A DNA stretch of 8,541 bases from Desulfurococcales archaeon ex4484_217_1 (GTDB taxonomy: Archaea; Thermoproteota; Thermoprotei_A; EX4484-217-1), in assembly GCA_002254745.1 (NCBI GenBank), contig NJED01000017.1, positions 1 through 8,541 on the forward strand, written 5' to 3'. Below the pieces are notes generated by a model. The model was not told where the DNA came from. It saw nothing but the letters and a program-made list of their open reading frames with translations, and did not search any database. The translations under genes were made by a program, and so were the position numbers. Positions 1-5,857 of the stretch are shown here, one piece after another. Numbering within the stretch: the stretch's first letter is position 1; each line of letters begins with the position of its first letter.

Positions 1-1673
1 TAATAAGTAGTGAACCTCTAAGAGTGATCTCGCTCTCGCCGTCTATAACTGAAATACTTTTCTCACTTAACTTAGGAAGCAGAGTTATTGCTGTTGACTC
101 GTTTTCTAACTATCCGCCAGAAGTTATTGAGCTTAAAGATAAGGGTGTTATACAGGATATAGGTGGGTTTTGGTCGCCTGATTTAGAAAAAATAGTTGCA
201 CTCGCTCCTGACGTTATAATAGCTGATTCCGATGCTCATATGAAGTTCAAGGACAAATTTGAGGAGCTAGGTTTAAACGTGGTTTTCATTAGAGGGGGAG
301 CGGCAGTAACTGTAGAAGATATTCTACTAGACATTATGTTAGTAGCTAAGGTGTTTAACGTTGAAGATAATGGTGCAAAACTTATTCAAAATATAAGTGA
401 GCAACTAATTACCATAGAGGAAAAAGTGAAAGAAGCAAGTAAGGTGAAAACTCTAGTACTTCTAGGCCCTCCTTCGCTAGGATTATGGACTGTAGGCTCC
501 GGTAAGTTCCTTAATGACATCATACATAGAGCTGGCGGCATAAATATTGCTGAAAAATATTATGGATGGATACAGCTTAGCTTAGAAGAAGTAATCAGCG
601 CTGACCCCGAAGTAATCATTGTTCTAGTTATGGGTACTACTGAAGACGCTAAAGCGGTAATTAACGAAATAGTTAACTCTGAACTTTCAGAAACATCAGC
701 TGTTAAGAACGGTAGAGTTTACGTATTAATTGGAGAAGCAGATGACATCGTAAGTAGACCTGGACCTAGAGTAGCTAAGGCTACCCTCTTGCTTGCTAAA
801 ATTATTCACCCAGACATATTTGGTGAACCTTTACTTACAGCAGTTACCTTTTTAGTCTTTATCTTATCATTATCCGTAGGGTCTGTGCATATAAGTTTTG
901 CTGACGTTCTACTAGTTATTCTATCTAAACTAGGTATGGTAAATTACAATCCTGGTTCTTTAGGGAAAGTTGTTCTAGGCATACGTTTTTCAAGGACTAT
1001 GGCTACTATTTTAGTTGGTTCCTCCTTAGCGGTCTCGGGTGTTGGAGCCTTAATAGCATTATTCGTAACTATGACTATTTCTGAGCTTCTCGGAGGAACA
1101 CCTTTAAGCTTAATTCTTGCTGGAATAGCTGTTTCAGCTATGTTTGCCGGTGTTTCGCAGTTACTTGCTTTTATTGTTCAGTTTAAACTTAACATGCCAT
1201 TCCTCATGTTGCTACTTGGAAGTTTTTCGAACATTGTTCTAACACATGTTTTCATAGTTTCAATATCATTTACTGTGGGTTTTATCATCGCATTAACTAT
1301 TTCTAAGAGATTGAATGCTCTAATTTTTGGTGATGAACATGCTTTCCAATTAGGCTATAATCCTAAAGTACTAAGGTATATAGCAATACTAACCACTTCG
1401 TTTCTTACAGGTGTAGCAGTTTCTGTCTCAGGCCTCATAGGGTTTATAGGTTTAGTTGTTCCTCATATTTCAAGACTTATTGTGGGCAATGATCATAGGG
1501 TTCTTATACCTTCATCGGCTCTCCTAGGAGGTTCTCTTCTATGTTTCTCAGATGTAATTGTCAGATGTCTTTCTTCAAATCTTGGTTTCGGGGAATTACC
1601 TGTAGGTGCCCTAATGAGTGTTGTTGGTGCTCCATTTTTCATATATCTTCTTCTAAAGAAAATGAGAGGTTAA
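1..1673 (+). CDS. Fused substrate-binding protein and FecCD-type permease of an ABC importer (5' partial)
   Basis: Seen: the frame is open from the left edge, and the codons before the GTG at 24 read I-S-S-E-P-L-R directly into VISLSPSITEILFSL, the classic first strand of BtuF/FecB binding proteins. That GTG is therefore an internal valine, and the true start with its signal peptide lies outside the window. The binding-protein half runs to about nt 825, with IGGFWSPDLEKIVALAPDVII, a SLEEVISADPEVIIV block and a C-terminal RPGPRV...IIHPDIF. The frame then continues without a stop into a permease (831-1673) with the family blocks IRFSR, LAVSG, LILAGIAVSA, KRLNALIFGDEHAFQLG, GLIGFIGLVVPHISR and LPVGALMSVVGAPFF. 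Known: such proteins import corrinoids, haem or ferric chelates. Odd: permeases of this family are usually about 320-350 residues, but this half has only about 280. The conserved stretch after LAVSG (the Q...NPLA-P..LG motif, TM3, first part of TM4) is absent. The ATPase gene follows after 4 nt. The substrate is not deducible. Confidence 0.9.
   Translation, partial: ISSEPLRVISLSPSITEILFSLNLGSRVIAVDSFSNYPPEVIELKDKGVIQDIGGFWSPDLEKIVALAPDVIIADSDAHMKFKDKFEELGLNVVFIRGGAAVTVEDILLDIMLVAKVFNVEDNGAKLIQNISEQLITIEEKVKEASKVKTLVLLGPPSLGLWTVGSGKFLNDIIHRAGGINIAEKYYGWIQLSLEEVISADPEVIIVLVMGTTEDAKAVINEIVNSELSETSAVKNGRVYVLIGEADDIVSRPGPRVAKATLLLAKIIHPDIFGEPLLTAVTFLVFILSLSVGSVHISFADVLLVILSKLGMVNYNPGSLGKVVLGIRFSRTMATILVGSSLAVSGVGALIALFVTMTISELLGGTPLSLILAGIAVSAMFAGVSQLLAFIVQFKLNMPFLMLLLGSFSNIVLTHVFIVSISFTVGFIIALTISKRLNALIFGDEHAFQLGYNPKVLRYIAILTTSFLTGVAVSVSGLIGFIGLVVPHISRLIVGNDHRVLIPSSALLGGSLLCFSDVIVRCLSSNLGFGELPVGALMSVVGAPFFIYLLLKKMRG
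1664..1670 (+). promoter_or_regulatory. Shine-Dalgarno site of the ABC ATPase gene
   Basis: GAGAGGT lies at the end of the permease frame, 7 nt before the GTG start at 1678. GAGGT matches the archaeal anti-Shine-Dalgarno. It supports the GTG start and translation of the ATPase from the same transcript as the fusion gene. Confidence 0.65.
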
Positions 1674-1677
1674 AAAC

Positions 1678-2463
1678 GTGGTTAAAATTAAAATCCTAAA
1701 CTTAAGCTTTAGCTACGATTCCATAGAAGCACTGGAGAATGTCTCGATAGAGTTCAAGGAGGGAGAAGTAGTTAGCATTATTGGGCCTAATGGAGCGGGG
1801 AAAACGACTCTCTTAAAATGTATCGCTAAGCTCTTGAAACCTAAGAAAGGCGTCATATATTTAGATGGCCGTGACATATGGAGTATAAGCAATAAGGATT
1901 TAGCTAAAATACTTACACATTCTTTATTTGAGGTACCTAAAGGCTTTAACTTAACAGTATTGGACTTTTTACTTACAAGTAGGTACCCACACTTTAGAGG
2001 TTTTTGGGAAACTAAAAAGGATTTAGATGTAGTTGAAGAAGCATTAACCATGGTCAATGCTAGGTGCTTAGCTGAGAGAAGACTTGAAGAACTAAGTGAC
2101 GGCGAGCTGCAAAGAATAGTTATGGCGAAACTTATTGCTCACCAAGCTAAGGTGTTGCTCGTAGATGAGCCTACGGTACATTTAGATTTAAAATATCAAC
2201 TAGAAATACTTAACATGCTTAGACGTATTAGTAAAATAAACAATACATTAACCATAATGACACTACATGACCTAAGACTAGCATCAATATTTTCAGATAA
2301 ATTGGTACTATTACATCGCGGTAAAATCGTGGCTACTGGTACTCCGCCTGAGGTTTTAACGGAGGAGAATATTGCTAAAACATATGGTGTTGAAGTTGAG
2401 ATAATTAATCATAGTAAAGCAGGTATAATAATTGTACCCTTAAATACACTATCGCAAATTTAA
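1678..2463 (+). CDS. ABC importer ATPase, BtuD/FecE family, LSDGE subtype
   Basis: This is the 261-residue nucleotide-binding subunit that would power the fused importer encoded 4 nt upstream, acting at the cytoplasmic face of the membrane. Seen: Walker A GPNGAGKTT (36-44), signature LSDGE (139-143), Walker B VLLVDE (159-164), D-loop HLD (168-170) and switch histidine in LHD (H197), followed by a short C-terminal tail. The length is normal for the family. The GTG start is supported by GAGAGGT 7 nt upstream. Odd: where most relatives have a Q-loop glutamine the sequence is AKILTHSLFEV (76-86), with no glutamine. From memory, an LSDGE-type branch of BtuD-like ATPases carries a similar LT(E/H) sequence there, so this may be a subfamily trait rather than damage. 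All other catalytic motifs are intact. The 3' end overlaps the convergent JAMM gene by 15 bp. Confidence 0.93.
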   Translation: MVKIKILNLSFSYDSIEALENVSIEFKEGEVVSIIGPNGAGKTTLLKCIAKLLKPKKGVIYLDGRDIWSISNKDLAKILTHSLFEVPKGFNLTVLDFLLTSRYPHFRGFWETKKDLDVVEEALTMVNARCLAERRLEELSDGELQRIVMAKLIAHQAKVLLVDEPTVHLDLKYQLEILNMLRRISKINNTLTIMTLHDLRLASIFSDKLVLLHRGKIVATGTPPEVLTEENIAKTYGVEVEIINHSKAGIIIVPLNTLSQI

Positions 2464-3210
2464 GTATACTCCTTTAAGTACAAGCTTAACGTTCTTTAGC
2501 TTGCTCATCGACTCCAGAGCTTCTCTAACTCTACCTTTAGCTAGCTTACGCTCTATAAGAATAAGTTTCTCGTAATCGTCAACGTCCATGTCTCCGCATC
2601 TATAAAGAACACATATAGTAGTTGAGGTTACAACAGCGCTTAAAAGTCCTTGGTTTACAAATAAATCCCTAGAGGTTTCTATATCTTTAGATGAGAAAAA
2701 ACTATGGGGACTTGGATGAGTATGTGCTATAAGCCATGCTTTTACTCTAGGTATTCTTATCCTATCAACGTCGCCTTGAAGAACCACTCCTTCACCTTTT
2801 CTAGTAACCAATAACATATACTCTATGCGTTTACTATTGGTTACTACAGTTTTAGACTTTAGAAAACCCACTATATTGTCCAAGAATACTTCTAAAACCC
2901 TACTATACAGTGTTCTCCAATGATACGATGCTTCAGATGTGCGGCCTTCAACTATGACCAGGTTTGCTAGATCATTATCAACTCTAAGAAGCTCCTTGAC
3001 ATTGTTCAGTATGTCTTTCTTACATGTTCCACCTAAGCTAACTATTAAACTGCTTCCTGGAGCCCATTCAACATAGTTATAGAAAGAACTATCTACGTAT
3101 ATTTCATTTAAGCCTAAAATTCCATGGATGTTTTCAAAAGATGAAATTAAATTTCCAGCTAGCGCTATCCACTTAGTGGCTTTTGTTGTGAAGAGTTTTT
3201 GCTCATACAT
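2449..3210 (-). CDS. JAMM/MPN-domain metalloprotease-like protein with an unrecognised N-terminal region
   Basis: This 253-residue protein carries a JAMM metal site in its C-terminal half: HTHPSPHSFFSSKD (163-176) fits H-x-H-x7-S-x-x-D exactly, with E130 in IEYMLLV as the likely upstream catalytic glutamate. JAMM proteins are zinc peptidases that cut isopeptide or peptide bonds, in archaea including removal of ubiquitin-like SAMP modifiers. The actual substrate here is unknown. Residues 1-125 match no family I recognise, and they contain no signal peptide or obvious membrane segment, so a cytoplasmic location is likely. An in-frame TAA directly precedes the ATG, so this is the first possible start; no clear ribosome binding site is visible. 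The gene lies 37 nt downstream of the dehydrogenase on the same strand and may be cotranscribed with it. Its end overlaps the ATPase gene. No ubiquitin-like or E1-like gene is in the window. Confidence 0.8.
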   Translation of the reverse strand: MYEQKLFTTKATKWIALAGNLISSFENIHGILGLNEIYVDSSFYNYVEWAPGSSLIVSLGGTCKKDILNNVKELLRVDNDLANLVIVEGRTSEASYHWRTLYSRVLEVFLDNIVGFLKSKTVVTNSKRIEYMLLVTRKGEGVVLQGDVDRIRIPRVKAWLIAHTHPSPHSFFSSKDIETSRDLFVNQGLLSAVVTSTTICVLYRCGDMDVDDYEKLILIERKLAKGRVREALESMSKLKNVKLVLKGVYLNLR

Positions 3211-3247
3211 TTAAATCGCTTCGTAATTGCTGGAGTAGCGTTGGTTA

Positions 3248-4411
3248 CTAATAGCTTTCTAAATATATTTTCTTTAGCTCTTCTTTCGTTGGTACTCTTG
3301 GATTATTCTCTATTAACGCCTTCATGTATGTAAATGCGTTTTCAACCATGGCGTCAATGTCTTCTGCTTTTACACCTAAGTCTCTGAGTTTAAAGTTCAA
3401 ACCTACTTTCTTACGCAAATCTGCAACAAAATCGTAAGCTGCTTTCGCTGCTTGGTCTATGGTTAATCCTTCAGTTTTTAATCCTAATATTTTGGCTATT
3501 TCTGCAAAGTCTTCTTTAGCTGATTCTAAAGTGAATTTTATCCATGCAGGCATTAGTATAGATAATCCTAGACCATGATGTACATGAGGATAGAAAGCAC
3601 TTAAAGGATGCTCCATAGCATGACATAGCGCTGTTCTTACAAGGTCTATTGCTAAGCCAGCTAACATGCTTGCCCATAGTAGTCTTGTTCTAACAGCGAT
3701 ATTGAGCCCATGTTTTACCGCATATTCTATGTTTTCTACAATGTTTTTCATAGATTCCGCAGCGAAAACCCTAGCTAACCTGTTAGTACTTCTGTTAATA
3801 TAGGCTTCGAAAGCATGGGAGAGAGCATCGAAAGCTGTTGCGGCAGTTAACTGCGGAGGTAGTGTAACTGTGGTTTCAGGGTCAAGTATGGCTACTTTAG
3901 GATATATGTGGCGACTAATCACTGTTAACTTAGCTTTTCTTTCAACATCGGTTACTACAGCGTATTTATCTACTTCACTTCCCGTACCGTGGGTTGTAGG
4001 TATTGCTATTACAGGGTATGCTGCTGAAATCTCTTTCTCCCTTCTAAGATACTTTATGAAAGGTTTTCCTGAGCCAAGAGTTGCTGCGATAGCTTTAGCC
4101 GTATCTATGGCGCTACCTCCTCCTAACCCTACTACGAAGTCACATTTCTCTTTCTCTGCAACTTCAACTCCTTTCTCTACTTCATCAACTCTGGGATTAG
4201 ATGAAACATTGTTGTAAACAACGTATTTTATGCCTCTAGATTCAAGACTTAACCTTACATTACCTAGGTAACCGAATTTTATCATTGACCCTCCTCTGGT
4301 TATTACGATAAGTGCTTTCTTACCTAGATCCTCAGCCTCAAACCCTACTTTAGTTATGGCCCCTCTTTCGAAAACTATTTTTGTAGGTAAATTGAACCTT
4401 ATAGAGAACAC
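3248..4411 (-). CDS. Iron-type (group III) alcohol dehydrogenase
   Basis: NAD(P)-dependent, metal-containing dehydrogenase that interconverts an alcohol and its aldehyde or ketone in the cytoplasm; the substrate is not deducible. Numbered from the TTG at 4426, the protein shows the FNLPTKIVFERGA opening typical of the family, the nucleotide-binding GGGSAID (102-108), PTTHGTGSEV (143-152) and the metal ligands D200 and H204 (DALSHAFE), H269 (HAMEHP) and a histidine in HHG (H283/H284). The spacing between HAMEHP and HHG is one residue longer than in FucO-type enzymes. Start choice: I prefer the GTG at 4411 (387 residues) over the TTG at 4426 (392 residues), because GGGTG sits 8 nt before the GTG and a TATA box predicts transcription starting near 4428, which leaves almost no leader for the TTG. 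The gene lies between the amidohydrolase (upstream) and the JAMM gene (downstream), all on the minus strand. Confidence 0.93.
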   Translation of the reverse strand: MFSIRFNLPTKIVFERGAITKVGFEAEDLGKKALIVITRGGSMIKFGYLGNVRLSLESRGIKYVVYNNVSSNPRVDEVEKGVEVAEKEKCDFVVGLGGGSAIDTAKAIAATLGSGKPFIKYLRREKEISAAYPVIAIPTTHGTGSEVDKYAVVTDVERKAKLTVISRHIYPKVAILDPETTVTLPPQLTAATAFDALSHAFEAYINRSTNRLARVFAAESMKNIVENIEYAVKHGLNIAVRTRLLWASMLAGLAIDLVRTALCHAMEHPLSAFYPHVHHGLGLSILMPAWIKFTLESAKEDFAEIAKILGLKTEGLTIDQAAKAAYDFVADLRKKVGLNFKLRDLGVKAEDIDAMVENAFTYMKALIENNPRVPTKEELKKIYLESY

Positions 4412-4419
4412 TGAAGACG

Positions 4420-4424
4420 CACCC
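4420..4424 (-). promoter_or_regulatory. Shine-Dalgarno site deciding the dehydrogenase start
   Basis: The minus strand reads GGGTG with 8 nt to the GTG at 4411. The adenine deaminase gene has the same GGGTG-N8-start arrangement, which supports the shorter dehydrogenase protein. Confidence 0.5.
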
Positions 4425-4447
4425 AAATGATAAGTTTTTGTAAACAG

Positions 4448-4456
4448 AGTATAAAA
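4448..4456 (-). promoter_or_regulatory. Probable TATA box of the alcohol dehydrogenase gene
   Basis: TTTTATACT on the minus strand lies in the 62-77 nt gap between the amidohydrolase stop and the dehydrogenase start. Archaeal TATA boxes sit about 26 nt before the transcription start, which places initiation near 4426-4428 and gives a leader of about 17 nt for the GTG start at 4411. It implies that the dehydrogenase can be transcribed separately from the amidohydrolase genes. Confidence 0.5.
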
Positions 4457-4463
4457 TGTATTT

Positions 4464-4479
4464 TTAATGGGTTAATGGG
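4464..4479. repeat. Perfect 8-bp tandem direct repeat upstream of the dehydrogenase TATA box
   Basis: TTAATGGG occurs twice back to back (4464-4471 and 4472-4479). On the minus strand this is CCCATTAA twice, ending 8 nt before the TATA box at 4456. The position would suit an activator or repressor site. A chance repeat in AT-rich DNA is possible. Confidence 0.45.
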
Positions 4480-4488
4480 AAACCTATA

Positions 4489-5844
4489 TTATTTACTGAA
4501 CACATTTAATGCTCTAATAAATTTACCCTGTCCCTTAACCCCTACTAGTTCATAGTTTTCTACAATAACACTGCCTCTTAGAATAACTGTTTCCGGCCAT
4601 CCATAAAGTTCTAGTCCCTCATATGGTGTCCATGGGTTCTTGTAGTGTAAGTTTTCGGCTTTCACTTTCCTAGCATAGTTAGGGTCTAAAACTATAAGGT
4701 CAGCATCCAAGCCGGGTTTAATATCTCCTTTAGATTTAAGTCCAAATATTCTAGCAGGGTTAAATGAAAGAACCTCAATGGTTCTCTCTAAACTCAGAAC
4801 ATTCTTTTTAAAACCGTAGGTAAACGTTATCGGTAACAATGTTTCTACACCAGCAACACCACCCCATGCTTTCCAAATATCCTCCCAGCCAACTTCTTTC
4901 TCATCCCTACTTCCCGGCGCATGATCCGTAGTGACTATATCAACTATTCCTTGTTGCAATCCCTTCCATAGAGCTTCAACATGTTCTTTAGATCTGAGTG
5001 GAGGATTCATTTTTAAATATGGACCCCACTTTTTAGCGTCATTATATGTGAATAGTAAGTGGTGGGTACATGCTTCACCAGTGATGTTTAATCCTTTCTC
5101 CTTACCCATCCTAATAATGTCTACTGCGTACTTCGTTGTTATATGGCATAAGTGGAGGTTTCCACCCACATATTCAAGATACGTTAGAAGTTTCTCCATA
5201 GCAGCTTTCTCAGCAAGCGGCGACCTGGATAGATGATGTATTACTGGGTCTTTACGCCCCGTCTTTAAAGCTTCTCTTATACCATGATCTAAGATATGGT
5301 CATCTTCGGCGTGAACAGTAATTATAATGTCCAGTTTCTTCGTTAGCTCAAGCATTTTAATAAAAACATCATCCGATGCCATATATGGTCTACATGTAAA
5401 CATTTTAAACGCTCTAATACCTTGCCTAGCAAGTTCCTCAACATTACCTATATTGTCGGATTTTATGAACCCTCCCTGAATAGAGAAATTTATGTAGGAT
5501 TCTTTCTCACCTACTTCAATGTAGTGCTTAAGAGCTTCAACGTTATCTATGTGGGTATCTAAAGGCATGACTATGACTGTTGTTACTCCGCCGAAAGCTG
5601 CAGCTAATGTTCCATGCTCGAAATCTTCTCTATGAATAAATCTTGGATCATATATGTGTGCGTGAACGTCTATTACCCCTGGTAGGACAAGTTTCCCTCT
5701 AGCATCTAATGTTTTCTCAGCTTTCAACATGTCTCCATTTTTAACTATAGCCTTTATTTTCCCCTCAGAAACACCTATAGCTCCTTCATAAACACCGCTA
5801 ATAGTAGCTATTTTAGCATTAACTATTTTTAAATCATAGAACAT
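4489..5844 (-). CDS. Cyclic amidohydrolase, allantoinase/dihydroorotase-like
   Basis: A 451-residue member of the amidohydrolase superfamily that hydrolyses a cyclic amide (allantoin, dihydroorotate or a hydantoin). All six expected binuclear metal ligands are visible: H61 and H63 (DVHAHIYDP), carboxylated lysine K147 (RAFKMF), H178 (TVHAEDD), H234 (HLCHIT) and D307 (TTDHAPG). The MPL after GGVTTVIV and the EACTHHLLF and NPPLRS blocks resemble allantoinase (AllB) more than classic dihydroorotase (MPNT) or hydantoinase; this assignment is by eye. The ATG start has GGTGAT 5 nt upstream, inside the 13-nt gap after adenine deaminase, so the two are almost certainly one operon. With adenine deaminase upstream, a purine-breakdown role is attractive, but no xanthine- or urate-oxidising gene is present here. 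A pyrimidine or hydantoin substrate remains possible. Confidence 0.9.
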   Translation of the reverse strand: MFYDLKIVNAKIATISGVYEGAIGVSEGKIKAIVKNGDMLKAEKTLDARGKLVLPGVIDVHAHIYDPRFIHREDFEHGTLAAAFGGVTTVIVMPLDTHIDNVEALKHYIEVGEKESYINFSIQGGFIKSDNIGNVEELARQGIRAFKMFTCRPYMASDDVFIKMLELTKKLDIIITVHAEDDHILDHGIREALKTGRKDPVIHHLSRSPLAEKAAMEKLLTYLEYVGGNLHLCHITTKYAVDIIRMGKEKGLNITGEACTHHLLFTYNDAKKWGPYLKMNPPLRSKEHVEALWKGLQQGIVDIVTTDHAPGSRDEKEVGWEDIWKAWGGVAGVETLLPITFTYGFKKNVLSLERTIEVLSFNPARIFGLKSKGDIKPGLDADLIVLDPNYARKVKAENLHYKNPWTPYEGLELYGWPETVILRGSVIVENYELVGVKGQGKFIRALNVFSK

Positions 5845-5849
5845 GATCT

Positions 5850-5855
5850 ATCACC
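5850..5855 (-). promoter_or_regulatory. Strong Shine-Dalgarno site of the amidohydrolase gene
   Basis: The minus strand reads GGTGAT, a full match to the 3' part of the archaeal consensus, 5 nt before the ATG at 5844. It occupies the 13-nt gap after the adenine deaminase stop and shows that the second gene of the pair is initiated independently on a shared message. Confidence 0.75.
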
Positions 5856-5857
5856 GT

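Noticed and set aside
24..26. GTG as the start codon of the importer fusion gene
   Set aside because: The same frame is open to the left edge and the residues before it (EPLR) continue the usual start of the binding-protein domain, so this GTG is an internal valine of a gene that begins outside the window.
1..1673. Fusion gene as a degraded pseudogene
   Set aside because: Despite the missing helices there is no frameshift or internal stop, the remaining family motifs are conserved, and the ATPase follows with a good ribosome binding site. Loss of function cannot be excluded, but decay is not shown.
1713..2057. Minus-strand open frame of 114 codons
   Set aside because: It lies wholly within the ATPase gene, opposite Walker A and the Q-loop region, with a low-complexity, non-family translation; it is a shadow frame.
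3870..4217. Plus-strand open frame of 115 codons
   Set aside because: Antisense to conserved parts of the alcohol dehydrogenase, without a promoter or ribosome binding site and with no recognisable domain.
4931..5236. Plus-strand open frame of 101 codons
   Set aside because: Antisense to the metal-site region of the amidohydrolase; the translation resembles no protein family.
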